Source of the DNA: Typhlomys cinereus
Lineage: Eukaryota > Chordata > Mammalia > Rodentia > Platacanthomyidae
DNA: 64,000 nt
Assembly (NCBI GenBank): GCA_023101885.1
Contig: JALPQD010000628.1
Location: 76,619-140,618, forward strand
Reading direction: 5' to 3'
Positions within the stretch are counted from its first letter, which is position 1. Every line of letters starts with the position of its first letter. The notes under the pieces were generated by a model. That model searched no databases. It worked only from the letters and a program-made list of their open reading frames with translations, and had not been told where the DNA came from. A program made the position numbers and the translations under genes. Shown here piece by piece: positions 23,180 through 35,048 of this stretch.

Positions 23180-23458
23180 TCTTGTGTATGTGTATTCATG
23201 TGTGTGCAGGTGTGTGTACAAGAGGCACTTGAGTATGTGTGTCTCTGGAAGCCCAAGAGTAACTTCAGAATCACTCTGGATTGCTCTCCCTCCGTATTGT
23301 TTTGCTCTGGAGTTTCCCAGGGTCCACCTAACAGGGCCAGAAATGAAGGCCTTTTCTGTATCCATCCAGAGTTTTTACATGAGATCTGGGAAATCTGAAC
23401 TCAGGTCCTTTTGCTTTCAAGACAAAGGTTTTAACCACTGAACCATTGCCCCAGTCCC
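23180..23458 (-). repeat. B3/B2-related SINE, antisense, same subtype as 6,993-7,208
   Basis: A TG-rich tail is followed by 'ctggaagcccaagagtaactt', 'gtttcccagggt', 'tctgaactcaggtcctttt' and 'aaccactgaaccattgcccc'. The middle segment ('actctggattgctctccctcc') aligns with 'catcctggattgttctacttcc' at 7.04 kb. Confidence 0.6.
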
Positions 23459-25084
23459 CAAATGGTATTTTGCAAACTTAATACTCTCAAGAAATGCCAT
23501 TTGTGTATTTCTTTCTCACTGGAAAATAGCGTTTGGGAGACTGTGAGAAATCTTAAGTACTAACCTGAAGAAAGCATTTATGCTCAATGATCAAGGAGGA
23601 GCAGGCAGGCATTCACTCCTGATTCGAGTCAGTTATTCTCAGATATCAACCTGCTTGACCAGCAAGAAATGAGGCTTGTTAGCCTCAAAATTCCTGCAGG
23701 TCAACAAAACACGCATCCATTTTTCCTTAGAAACTAGCCAATATACCATTTCAGAGGTATATTTTGAGATGTAAAACCAAAATGCTCATTCATATCTATT
23801 GTCTAAATACAATTAGGAGGAAGGCCCGGTGAAGTTGCTGTTTGACGAAAGTCCCAAATGCTGTAGAAGGAACCTTCTTTAATGCAGCCTTATGTTTAAA
23901 TCATTAGAGTATTTACTGCTTTTAAAAAAGACAACAAAACAGAACCAGTAATGGAGTGTTTATGAGAAATTGCCACAGCAATTGCTCCTTATTTCGTAGC
24001 AAACTGCTGTGGTCTTCCTTATATCAAGAAAGTAGAACCTATTTGAGGTTGCGATGATCAAACCCAGATGCTTGCCTAAAATTATATTTTCAGTGCATTT
24101 ATATGTCTGTTACGAAGTGTGCTACATGCTAAAAATATTTTCCTTTGTAGGCCAAGGGAAGCTTCAAACCACATCGCGGGATACATGCATCACATGGTTT
24201 GTCTTAAGTACGTTAAGGGCATCCTGGCTGTTATTAGCCTGGCTTTACAATATGACATTATTTATGCTAGAAAGCTTCACAATTCAATTCTTCTTTAATT
24301 TCAGTAACTTCATTGGCATGAAAAATGCATGGAAGGGAGGCCAAAGTCAATACATCAGAATTTAGGACAGAGACTCCAGGACAGCGAGTGACGATGGGAT
24401 GTGGCTGGAGATAACTCCTTCCCACTGTCTGGCTCGCGGGAGTGCCACGTGACATCAGGCAGCTTCTCCCTTCCTGTTTGTCAGGTGCTGCGTCTCATCT
24501 TCTGTTTCCTCCCTTCCATTTTCCTCAGTTGGTGCTGGCTGGGACTTTCCGTACCACCAAGCTGAGGTGCACTTGCCTTCAGGATGCTTCTCAATTAGAC
24601 TTCCTCCTAAGTCTGTTTCTCCAAAATTCTCACTGGGTAATCCTCTTCCAACTATGTTTCTGAGTCCCTGTTGCTGCTTTTGTAGCAGAGAGGTGTCTGC
24701 CTGGATAAATCCTTTAAGAAGCTGTGTGTGTGCATGCCTGCCTGCCTGCCTACTTGTGTATGAAAACCCAAGAATGCATAGAACACCTGACTCCCATGAA
24801 AACTGTACTTTTTAGCTTCATCCCTCTCTTCTCTCTCTACACTTGAGTAGCTGCTTGCATATTAGAACATTCAGAATGAAAGAAAGGTTGTTATTGATTT
24901 GTGGAGGAGTAGGCTTTGGCTAAGTACATGACCCATACTAGACATATACTTCTCCAGCTTACAGCAGATACAACAGAGAATAAACATTATGGTTGTGCCT
25001 GTGTACAGATGAAGAAACTGAAAACCAAGTCTGCCTACACTAGAAGCCTGTGTTAATTACTACATTGGCTTCATTTTTCATTAC
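23459..25084. other. No gene or element recognised
   Basis: This looks like unique DNA. A weak MIR-like 3' segment (gatgaagaaactgaaaacc near 25,010) may be present but is too short to call. Confidence 0.35.
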
Positions 25085-25250
25085 TTAATTAACTTCAGAG
25101 AGAGAAAGAGAGAGAACTTATATTTGCCGTGGTGTATAAGTGGCGGACAAAGGACAATCTTCCAAAGTCAGTGGGCTTCTGAGGATCTAACTCGGATGGT
25201 CAGGTTTACAAGTAGGCATCTCACTCACTGTGCTATTTCTCAGGCTCAAT
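25085..25250 (-). repeat. GA-tailed antisense SINE remnant
   Basis: A GA-rich start is followed by 'ttatatttgccgtggtgtata', 'ggatctaactcggatggtcag' and 'ctcactcactgtgctatttctca', an inverted B2/B3-type head. It is strongly diverged. Confidence 0.45.
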
Positions 25251-25384
25251 ACATTGGATTTAAAACCACATAGCTGCCCACATAGCTACAATTAGGATTC
25301 CTGATGTTTTTGCACCTAAAAACAAATCATGTTTATGCATTCACAAAGTAGTGTTGAAATGCCATTTTCCATTTTATGATATTC

Positions 25385-25503
25385 TTTGTTTGTTTTATGA
25401 AATAGGGTCTCACTATGTAGCCAGGTTGGCCTTGAGCTTTTGACCCTCCTCTCTCTGCCTTCTGAGCACTGGAATACAGGTGTGGACTACCACATCTGGC
25501 TTT
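25385..25503 (-). repeat. B1 SINE, antisense
   Basis: The sequence 'agggtctcactatgtagcca', 'ggttggccttgagctttt', 'ctgagcactggaatacaggt' and 'ccacatctggctt' is an inverted B1. Confidence 0.8.
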
Positions 25504-26149
25504 ATCTTCTGATATGCATATAATAAAACTTGGTCTATTGTTTTGCATAAGATGGGACTAAAAACAGAGCTTTTAATTTCCTTTTATCTTATTATGAATA
25601 AGGCATCTGAGAAAGAACTTGCTTTCTCCTGACCAACACTTATTGGAGGGACAAGTGTTGGTCTGCAGTGGCCCAATGGGTTCCATCCAAGGACACCAAG
25701 TGTATACTTTTTATTGTGATGTCACAACTCAGTTATTTTGAGGCCTTTGAAATTTTACTTAGACTCAAAATACCAGTCAGGCTTTTGTCTCTGAGAGTAA
25801 AAAAGGAGGGAGTTACAGTTCACTGTTTTCTTTTGTGTCTCTGGCTTTCTCTGAGATCTCATTTCATTCTGTTGGTATCATTGCCTCACAGAGGTTGCGC
25901 GCCAAGGAAACAAAGACAGAGGGTATCTCAGATTCAGTTCTCAGTGGGTCTCCCTCATTACACCTGGACCTTGTCCTGAGGCAGTAAGGTCCCATTCATA
26001 GGACTACCAGCAACCATTTATTTGGGTGGATGTTAGCCTGTTTTCTGGTGCCCTTAAATCTCAGGCAGCAAGGCAAAGAAGATAAGAAACAAAGTGAAAA
26101 CAGACTGCAATATTTGTACGGTAAATTAAGATCCATAATTGTAAAAAGC

Positions 26150-26240
26150 AGTCGGGACTGAGGACGGAGCTAATAGCAGAGCAATTACCCAGCATGCACC
26201 AGGTCCTGGGTTCCACCCCAACCACCAGGGAAGAAAAAAG
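26150..26240 (+). repeat. ID-like SINE
   Basis: The sequence 'actgaggacggagctaatag', 'gcaattacccagcatgc' and 'ggtcctgggttccacccca' is followed by an A/G-rich tail. This is the ID layout, diverged. Confidence 0.6.
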
Positions 26241-26878
26241 TGATAGCTAGAAGAGAGTTAACTCTAGTGAGTATGAGATACCGTAATGCAAATCTGAGCT
26301 GACTGATGGGCTCTTAGGTTTGCTAACAGGGAGTACTCAGGACACATTTGATGAAGTGCTAATGCTCTTTACAGTTCTTTTCATTCTGACCTTCTGGTTA
26401 GTACAAAAGCTGTGTTGTGCGTAGAGTGGCTGGGTTGATCCCTACTGCAAAAAAGTTATGTTTGGTAACTAAAGGACAATGATGGTTTGCTGCCTGGCTG
26501 ATCAATGCTGGATCAAGTTCACATTCCCCAGCCTCCCACTCTCCCACCTACACATGCAGGGGTGGAAGCAGAGCAGAAGGAGGGAGGACAGCTCCTTTTT
26601 CACCCAGTGAGATGTGAGCTCTGGCTTTCCTAATATGGACATAGCCAGGCCTGGGGAGCATAAAACATTGATTTAATCCCTCCTCATGGCTGGAGAAAAC
26701 ATCCTATTCAGAGTAAAGAGATTAGCAGCCAATTATTTCTGGCCCTCCCCTTTGTTTTCCTGGAACACCTCCTTGTATGGAGCTAAATGTTTGGGGAGCA
26801 AGCATTCTGGAAAACGGCTTTCTCTCATGATTATTTGTATTTGAGTCACCAACCCTACTTCCAAGATGAGGTTGATTT

Positions 26879-26927
<49 letters not shown>

Positions 26928-27008
26928 TAGAGACAGAGAGACAGAGGCAGAGAGACAGAGACAGAGAGACAGAGACAGAGAGAGACAGACAGAGAGGAAG
27001 AAAGAAAG
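26879..27008. repeat. (TG)n, (GA)n and (GACAGA)n compound microsatellite
   Basis: TG units run into GA units and then into mixed GACAGA/GAGACA units over 130 bp. The hexanucleotide part is imperfect. Confidence 0.9.
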
Positions 27009-27420
27009 TTGGTTTACTTCTTAACAGAGGGAGATGATTCAGGCTTAGTCATATTGTTTGCAAATTGTGATTTATTTGGGTTTATTTTACAAGTCTGATG
27101 ACACACAGTCTAGGTTTTTAGAAGCAGATTTTCTAAAGCTTTAGATACCCCATAATCCCGCCTTCATAGGCACCACACAGCAATGACATCCTTATGTACC
27201 CACACTTCTGGATACCATAGTTAACCTATCCTAGGAAGTAACAGGAAGATACCTAGACAGGATGTTGGCTTCCCAGCTAATGAAATTGCAATAGATCATA
27301 TGTCTATGTCTTCAGTTAGTAGCTCACACCTTTGGGAAATTGTTTTGTCAGAATAATTTTCCCAGTGGCAAGCATCCACGTATGTGTATGGTATGGGTGT
27401 GTATATGTATAGGATATGTG

Positions 27421-27424
<4 letters not shown>

Positions 27425-27459
<35 letters not shown>

Positions 27460-27460
27460 T
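27425..27460. repeat. (TG)n microsatellite
   Basis: About 15 TG units with one TA interruption lie in a TG-rich neighbourhood starting near 27,380. Confidence 0.9.
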
Positions 27461-28084
27461 TTTCTAAGCAAGGGGGCCCATTTGATCAGAGCAGGCTTCC
27501 CACGACTCAAGGAAATCAGCTCAGGTTATGTCCTTCCAGAATAGGACAGTCCCTTTGATACATGGTAAAGGTCTTTTCCATTGGCACTTGCCATCCCCTA
27601 ATTCTAGCCTGCAGTCTTTCCAATGCCGTGTTCCCAGGGAATGCGTGGCAGCTTTCACCATACCTAGAACATTGGAAGTCTTAGCTGCTGTGGCTGACAC
27701 TGTGGGCCAACAGGAAGCCAGGTCCCTGAGAGAGAGAGCACCTGAGGTCTTTTCACTCAGGATGCTGAGCTGTATTGAGTACAAACCTAGAAAAGACTCC
27801 AAAAAAAGTCAAGTATCTGTCCATTACTGTTTCTCATGAGAAGACTATGAGAATCTTATTTTAGATATTTTTCTGTGTATTCTTAACCCATACCCTGAGT
27901 TTATTCCTCAGTATAAACTGAAAAATGCTACTTGAGTCTCCCTGACAGCCCATCCTGGCCAGCACTGGAGGATGCTTCTGCCCACAGGAACTTGCCATCA
28001 GGGATCATGGTGTATAGTCATCCTCTTGTCACTGGCCTTTGAAGTTCAACACCACTCAACTTTTTTTATGGTAATCTATTAAAT

Positions 28085-28309
28085 ATAGATAGGACTGGGA
28101 AATAAAATGCCTGCCACCCAAGCATGAGGACCTAAATTAAAATCCTAAACACCCATTGTACAAAGTCATGTATAGTTTTGCATGTCTGTAGCCCCAGTGC
28201 TGGAGGGAGGGGTCTACTCTGTGGGTGAATCCTAAATTCAGTGAGAAATCTTGTCTTAGAAAATAAGTTGGCGAGCAGCAAAGGGAGATACTTGACATTG
28301 ACCTTTGAC

Positions 28310-28356
<47 letters not shown>
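28085..28356 (+). repeat. B3 SINE with (CA)n tail
   Basis: The sequence 'ggactgggaaataaaatgcctgccacccaagcatgag' leads into 'gtagccccagtgctggagg', 'ttcagtgagaaatcttgtctt' and 'ttgacattgacctttgactt', then a (CA)n tail (28,312-28,356). This is the full B3 order in sense orientation. Confidence 0.75.
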
Positions 28357-28357
<1 letters not shown>

Positions 28358-28372
28358 TTAGGCACTTATACC

Positions 28373-28442
28373 TCTAATCTAATCTAACCTAACTTAATCT
28401 AATCTAACCTAATCTAATCCAATCTAATCTAATGTAATCTAA
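28373..28442. repeat. (TCTAA)n pentanucleotide array
   Basis: About 14 five-base units of TCTAA appear with scattered CCTAA and CTTAA variants. It begins 17 bp after the (CA)n tail of the B3 at 28,085. It is an unusual unit and imperfect, so older than the (TTTCC)n array. Confidence 0.9.
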
Positions 28443-28452
28443 GAAGCCCAAA

Positions 28453-28676
28453 CCAGTGGTTCTCCATGGAAATCCTCATTAGAACAAGGAGTAAGTGGGG
28501 ACTTGAAAGGTACCCATATCTGTGTCCCCCCTCTCAATGGTGCCAATCTAAGTGGTCACCTGGGTGTTTAGACTTGCAACCCTTTCCCCTACACACACAC
28601 GCACACACACACACATACACACACAGTGATTTTCATTGAGCAATCAGAGGTGGGAGCCCCAGATTTAGAGCCACTG
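28453..28676 (+). repeat. MER5/hAT-Charlie-like DNA transposon remnant
   Basis: It opens with 'cagtggttctcc' and closes with 'agagccactg', near-inverted ends as in hAT-Charlie/MER5 elements. The interior has 'gtggtcacctggg' and 'atcagaggtgggagcccc', which fit the family. A (CA)n run at 28,590-28,625 has expanded inside. No 8 bp target duplication is visible. Confidence 0.5.
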
Positions 28677-30324
28677 TGCATTAATTTTTTATCTCACCCA
28701 TGAGAGCTCTTTAAAGGTAGGGTGTCTGTGAATGTCAAGGTCCTATAAAGAACTGGAATCCTACCCATGATGAAATGGTTATGTTCCCAAGTCTCTTTTA
28801 GCAGACTTTATCACTTGGGATCAGACTTTGTGGTCTATGTTCTGATCTGTGGTTAATCAGATCCACATAATAACAAGCATTTTAAAATGACATGGTCCCA
28901 GTAGATGCTCCTTCAACTAATTCTCTTACTGTAGAGTTCCATGCAGGGGACCTAAGGGCCAAGCAACAGGAAGTAGTAAGTGCACTCCTTTGCTAGGAGA
29001 CTCTGGAAGGGGCAGACAGAACAGTGGGTGTGGAGGCACTTTGTAAACTACTTCTATGCAGAATTGGACTCTTTGGTTATTTCTTCTTCTAAGGCTCTGT
29101 GATCTCTGACTGCTGGGGGTACTTCAGTCTTTAGTCCCTTCCCCCCAGAGTCTAGTCATGTCACATTCCTCTATGAATGTTCTAGAACTTTATTAATGAC
29201 CACGGCCTGCTGTTTTCAGCATGTTAAACATGTCTTTCCATCTTCATAACTCCATGAGAACAAAGACCTAACAGGAATCCAAAGCCAGACAAGACTTTCA
29301 TGTCCTCCTTGAACTGTGCTGTGTGACTACGTCGCCCCATGAGTATTCTGAAGTGTGCTATGGCGGCACCTCTTTGTGTCTATGGTCTCCAGTGTGTTAA
29401 GTGAACAATTTAGGCATATGTCCAGTTTACATTCTTCCTGCCAACTAGGCCCCTTTCCTCTTGGTTTTGATATGGAAAGAAATAAGATATTGAGTGGTTA
29501 ACATTTTTATAATAGTCCTGTGTGGTGCTTCTGTAGGATCATGTTTATCTTATGTCTTTTTTTTCTTAATAGTTGCTTTTCTTTGAATTTTGTGAAGAAC
29601 ATAATCATACGACCTTAATTTCTACTCTTCACTTCCGAATGTTGTTATTGGAGAGACATACTAGGACGATGAAATTTTTCTAAACCCTCTAACCTCCAAA
29701 GAAAAGGGAAATTAGAGAAAGAAATGGGGAGGGCATAATATTTTATTCATTTTTACTATGTCTGTTAAAAGAGAGTTCAGGCAACTTCCACAGCATATAA
29801 ATAAGAATAGTGAAGCAATATGAAAGCAGCAGTAGAAGAGATGGGCGAGGAAAGCAAAGGCATGTCCAGGAAGCCAAGCCTGAGGTTGCCCTCATGGCTC
29901 ACGGGCTCCAGAACACCAAGCTTTCAGGAAAGGGGAAAAGGGATCCATTAGTGTTCAGGATGCAAAGAGAAACCTGCTCTAAAGTTGCCTTCCTCTGACT
30001 GTTTTTGGTGTTGATGCAAGGAGAAGTCAAAATAACCTTGTGACATACTCCACAGTCCTGGGCACCATCCTTTGGATAAATATGGCGAGGGACTGTATGA
30101 GGCCAGCTCTCATGATACAGCTCCTTGCCATGAGAGGCCTCTTATCAGGACTGTGTCATAAGAGGACTGGCAGACAAGTCCAGGTCAGCTTTATGCAAGT
30201 TGGGTTTAATCCTAGAGTGGATTTAACAGTACCCAGGATAGGAGTTTGAGTACAGAAAACTCTGTGACAGCCTGAAAATGGGAGTATGTGTGTGCTATAG
30301 AGCTGTCCTGTATCAGAGGTGGGA
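28677..30324. other. No gene or element recognised
   Basis: Unique-looking sequence with no exon that I can support. Confidence 0.4.
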
Positions 30325-30444
30325 CAACTGAGGGTTACAGACTAGGGGTAGATTACATGCCTAGCATGGACAAGGCCCCGGGTTCAATCTCCAGCACCAC
30401 AAAAAGAAACAAGGAGAAAAAAAGAAAGAAAGAAAGAAAGAAAG
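30325..30444 (+). repeat. ID SINE with (GAAA)n tail
   Basis: The sequence 'tagattacatgcctagcatgg' and 'aaggccccgggttcaatctccagcaccac' is an ID with an intact B-box region. It is followed by A-rich sequence and a (GAAA)n tail up to 30,444. Confidence 0.75.
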
Positions 30445-30914
30445 GAGAACTGACCAATGTTCCCATCTAACCTCAGACTCCACAAAGATTTCTGAGCAAC
30501 AGCAACCAGGGATGTGGACACAGAGAGGATGATGTTCCTCTGGGCAGTTCACACTGCAGGCTGAGCCTCCAGCTGAGCCAAGTGTGGGTTTGAGTTCCTT
30601 TTCGGAAACCACTTTATTAGCACTCTACCTGGAAGGCCAAAATCCTCTTTAAAAACAAGCTAGGTCTTCATGGCAACACAGAGACAAAACAGATAATGTT
30701 GCAGAGACAAAATAGATAATATTACATGCAAACCATAGACAGTTCTTCTAATATCAACCAAAACACAAACATGAATGTTACATGTGGAAAAGTGGAACAA
30801 AATTTAAACACTGGATCATTTTGCTTTTATCCCGATTTGTTACTTTCACATCTTCTAAACATTTTTTTTCCCCCAATCTGTGTAGATTCCTACTCTTGCC
30901 TGCTTATTTTGTTG

Positions 30915-31010
30915 GTCGTTTGAGGCAGGGTCTCATTATGTAACCCAGGCTGACCTGGAATTCACAATCTTTCCACCTACAGGGTTGCTGTGCACTACGA
31001 AGTCTGACAA
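30915..31010 (-). repeat. B1 SINE, antisense, partial
   Basis: The sequence 'ttgaggcagggtctcattatgt', 'aacccaggctgacctggaattca' is an inverted B1 fragment that decays at its right end. Confidence 0.7.
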
Positions 31011-33840
31011 CTGCTACTTCTTATTTTACCCAGAATATATGTTGGTGACAGAGCCCTTCTGAAACCAGAGGAAGTTTCTGGAACCCTTTACCTTGTTTGG
31101 TATTCAAAGGTCCTTTGGCTTCTTTCTGCAATGTTTTTTTTCCCCCCTCTGCTTTGCCCAAGGGAGTGTAATTTGCTGTCTGAGGCCTTTTGGGATAATT
31201 AAAGGGCTCCCCCTATTCGCCCCATGGGAAGATAAGCCTCTCCTCATTCTTCTGTGTTGTGCCTCATTCACAAAGTAGAACTAGAAAGACAGCAACCACC
31301 CACATTAACGGGATGTTGCTACCAGCGTCTTTTTCCACTGAAAGAAGTAACTTCCTCTTCCACTAAAAAGTTAATCCAAAAAGAAAGAAAAACCAAAAGA
31401 AAAAAGAAAGAAAAAAAAAAAGAAAACAACTTTCCCTCTGAAAGTAATATCCATTCCCTGGTTAAGCAGTGCTTTTATTTTTAAAGCAAAAGCATTTCTT
31501 TTCCTCAGCCTCTGAAATTATCTTTGGCTTTTATGAACTGCTTTGACAAGAAAGTCTCTTAGAACAACTTCCTTTCTAAAACTTGCCTCTCAACTAGCTT
31601 GAGGCATTTTATAAAAGATACAATTCATGCAGAAAACAACCTATTTTTGAAAGATAACTTTAAAATATTTTCACCACATTCCAAAAGGTCCTTGAATACC
31701 CATCCCTGATTCCAAATTCCAATCATAAAAAAAGTTTCTGTACAGCCTGTTGCATTGATGTAAACTCACAAAGAAAGTAATGCAGGTATTCAGAGAGATG
31801 TGTTCAGGTTGAACTACTAAACACAAGAAAAAAAATAATCTTCCACCATTAATCTTTTAGTCTAGATTAAAGTTAGCTCTTGGCAACATTTTAGAATACA
31901 ATCATGAGTGATTGATATACAATCATCTTCCTCATTTTCTATTTTTAATTTTTAAGTCATTTTAGAACTTCTCTGGCAATGTAACTCCTATCTTTTTTCC
32001 AAATGCACAATTAATTTCTGTGCTCTTTACAAGTGAAGATATTTTAGCCACAAGACAAATTGGCATTAATTAGGAAAATAATTCATCTTAAGATTTGTCC
32101 TCTATTTTGGGCCATGTATTCATTTATTCCTTTTCTATTTCTATTCATTCGTTCAATATTTATTGAGCAACTACTGTGTGCCAGGCAATGCTTTTAGTGA
32201 CTGGACAAAAATTGAAAACAAAGGAAACAGGGTCTCTTTTTCCTGGAGCTTAAAGTCTAGTGAGGGAGATAAACACAATCAATTTGATTTAAAAAAAATA
32301 GCCACAAAGATTGTATCACATCCAGTGATTCCTTAATGTTAGATATGGACTTTAACACTAACTCTGATTCTTCAGTAGTAATAAATGTGTCATAATTGCA
32401 TTTTATCAAATGTTAATAACTTAAAACTGTTTTATTAATTAAGAAATCTGAATAGTTGAAGATGATCCCTGGCAAAGGACACACATAGGGTACTACTATA
32501 ATAAAGAAGAGAAACCTCTCTGACAGATTAAGGCCGGAGCTGGAAGAATAAGCAAGAAGCAAACAACACAAGCTTGTATGCAGGACCCCCCCCACACAGT
32601 GATAGCATAATCACTTCTGAGAACACAGTAATACAATTCTGATTTCTCTTTGGTGTATGCGATAGGACAAGGGGATACAGGAGGATATGGGTTGAGATCA
32701 GCTTAGAGTGGATCCCTCTCCCTTCACACTCCAGTGTTCAGCCAAGCCAGACATACTCCGGCTGTTCATGAACTGGGCGCTAAGGAAAAAGGAGACTGTA
32801 TCAGCAAGAATGTCTACGTCTCAGGTCTCAAAATCTTTCCAGTGACTCAGTCCAGTTTATAAAACTGAGATCTTGCATGTGTGTTTGAGACTACAACCAA
32901 ATAGGAAAAAAAAAAAGTCCTCAAGTATCATCCCGCCAGTAGCGACAGATTTTCAGAGAAGTCTATGAAAGATTTACTCCGCAATAAAGTAACTATTACT
33001 TTCATTGGGATTCATTTTTTCAGTCTCTCTATACAGAATTGATATGCATTTTTGTTTTCTCTTAGTTTATAGGCTGGAAAAATTATAAACCAACAGTCTA
33101 AGAAAGGTCCATTTAGGACTTTAGTGTATCAGTATCGAACGGTTTATATTAGAGTTCCTAGTGGTGGTGACCTCCAGTAGAAAAAAATTCTGTGTAAAAG
33201 GAAGCGTCTGCTAGGGTAGATTCTATTGATTCTGGGATTATTAGTATCATGGAAGCTCGTATAGCTCCAAGTTCTCTTTCTGCTTAAAATTAAGTATATC
33301 TGCACAATGCATCTCATTGTGATTTATGTGCTCTTAAGATTTCCAAAACATATTTCTGTGCATTCCCCCCAGCAGAAAAAAATTGTGTTATTATACATAC
33401 ATATAATTTATCAGGTAATATGTGCAAAGCTCTTAACCAACTGTTTATATATGTTGTAGCACCGTACGTGAATAACCATACAAAATGGTACTTGTATATT
33501 CTTGTCTAGGGCTAGATTTGGGGGTTGTTTCTAAAAACACAACCATTGGGTAAGATTGCCCCTCGAGCAGATCTGTTGTTTATTTAGGAAACAGACGCGC
33601 ATCATTAGCGTAGTTTGAGTAGCGAGTTCTGTGTAGGGATGAAGGGAAACAATAGTTTTCCACTCGGGTGTCTCCATTAAGAAGCTCCTCTTTGTGTAAA
33701 ATACTCCATGGCAAAGTTGCTTCTATTTAAAGTCGTGAGTTTGATCTTGGCTTTGATCTAAACCTTTTGATCTTGAAAGAAGGATGGAGTAGCAATAAAG
33801 AGAGGGCAAGACAGATTTTCTTGAAAGAAATGTGGTAAAG
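31011..33840. other. A/T-rich unique DNA upstream of the CpG island; one L2-like tail
   Basis: There is no SINE in about 2.8 kb, which is unusual in this window and may reflect constrained promoter-proximal sequence. At about 32,130-32,280 an old L2/MIR-like tail is seen ('tatttattgagcaactactgtgtgccaggca', 'ctggagcttaaagtctag'). An A-rich AAAG tract lies at 31,380-31,430. Confidence 0.5.
32130..32280 (+). repeat. L2/MIR-like ancient repeat tail
   Basis: The sequence 'tattcattcgttcaatatttattgagc' then 'ctactgtgtgccaggcaa' and 'tcctggagcttaaagtctagtg' matches a well-known ancient mammalian L2-type segment. It is older than the rodent SINEs. Confidence 0.6.
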
Positions 33841-34099
33841 TTAAGGGGATGGTGAAAGTCAGCAAACCCCAACCCTTCTCGCCTCCGCTCCCAGGCCTCG
33901 CTGGCAGGCTGCTGGCGAGACTTCTGGTGCGGCTGGGAAGGAGAATTAGGGGAGCGCGCACCTTTGCGGAAAAAGTGGAAACTTTATCCGTCATTATGAA
34001 AACAGACCGCTGCCCCCTGCCCCTCAGGGCCCACCAGGCGCTTCGGAAGCCGCCCTCAGAGAGGGCCGCACGTGCGCACGCTCCGGGCCCCGCACGCCG

Positions 34100-34378
34100 C
34101 GGGCTCCGCACGGCGCGGGAGAGCGCTGCCAGCCGCCCCGGAGGTCACCTGCCACCGCACGGCCGGCGCCTCTCGGGTGGCGTCTCATCGATTCCGGGAG
34201 ATCGCTCCTGGGGAAAGTTCCTTCCCTTCCCGGAAGCGGCGGGACACTCAGGTTTCTAGCCCAGCACGGGCGGCGGCGCGCGGGGCGGGGGCGCGTGTCG
34301 GCCGAGCCCCGGCTGCAGCGGGCGGACAGCGCTGCGCGTCTTCGGGGCGAGCGGCACGCGGGGGTTCGGGGCACAGAG
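34100..34378 (+). other. Possible alternative 5' exon (left edge unknown)
   Basis: The sequence gcacagag|gtgagg at 34,378/34,379 is a good splice donor within the island. If used, transcription would start upstream of the TATA-like run, giving an alternative first exon. The left edge cannot be set from sequence. Confidence 0.3.
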
Positions 34379-34549
34379 GTGAGGCGGGCGCGCCCGGGGC
34401 TTGTCCGCGCGTGGGAGGCGGCGCAGGTCGGACCCCGCCGAGGCCGAGGGATGTTTTCCAGGAGAACAATAACAGGGCCGCGGGGCGGGGCGGGGGCGAC
34501 CTGCGCAGGGCGGGCGCGCCTATACCTTTAAGGCAGGCTCCGCCCCGCG

Positions 34550-34579
34550 CCCGCCCGCCCGCCCGCCCGCCCGCCCGCC
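34550..34579. repeat. (CCCG)n run in the promoter
   Basis: About seven CCCG units lie 20-50 bp downstream of the TATA-like run, near the expected start site and 5' untranslated region. It could form G-rich structures on the other strand and vary in length. Confidence 0.85.
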
Positions 34580-34778
34580 GCGCCGCCAGCTCGCTCGCCT
34601 GCCCGCCCGCCCGTCCGCCCGCGCGCGCCGAGGTGTCGCCGAGCGCTGTGCTGCTGCCGCGGCCGGCCCGGCGCCTCCGTCCTTGCAGCGCGGCGCGGCG
34701 CGGCGCGGTGCGGCCGGGCGCCGGGAGGGCGGGCGCGGGGCCGGGGCGGCCAACTTGACTTCTGCGCTTTCTCCGCAG

Positions 34779-34841
34779 CCGCTGCAGGAGGAGCGCGAGG
34801 ACGGCGCGCGGGGCCGGCTGGCGCGGCGCGTGGGCGCCGAG
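34779..34841 (+). CDS. Candidate 63 bp exon in the CpG island (coding or 5' UTR)
   Basis: A strong acceptor (tctgcgctttctccgcag, ending 34,778) and a near-perfect donor (gccgag|gtgagt) bound a 63 bp exon. Its length is a multiple of three. If coding in phase 0 it reads PLQEEREDGARGRLARRVGAE in two parts: PLQEEREDGA, then RGRLARRVGAE. It joins in frame to the exon at 35,049. With this GC content it could equally be untranslated leader. The upstream coding start is not clear, so a start inside the next exon is also possible. Confidence 0.5.
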
Positions 34842-35048
34842 GTGAGTGCGACGCGCGGCGGGACGCGGCCGGCCGTGACCCCGAGCGGCGGGCGAAGGTC
34901 ACGGTCGCGGCCCGGGCCTCGCGGGTCCTGCGCGGAGGCGGCCGGGGAGCCCGGCGCGCCGGGTGCGAAGGGAGGACGGCGGGCGAGGCCGGAGAGCGGC
35001 TCTCCAGACCCTCGACCCGTTTCAAGGCGGTGTGGTTTTGAACTTCAG

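Noticed and set aside
27528..27839. 103-codon plus-strand frame with a protein-like middle
   Set aside because: No splice sites of good quality and no recognised family; length is expected by chance.
34072..35025. Long overlapping open frames of 100-230 codons on both strands in the CpG island
   Set aside because: GC-rich sequence lacks TAA/TAG/TGA by composition. The products are Arg/Ala/Pro/Gly-rich in every frame, and only the two splice-bounded segments have independent support.
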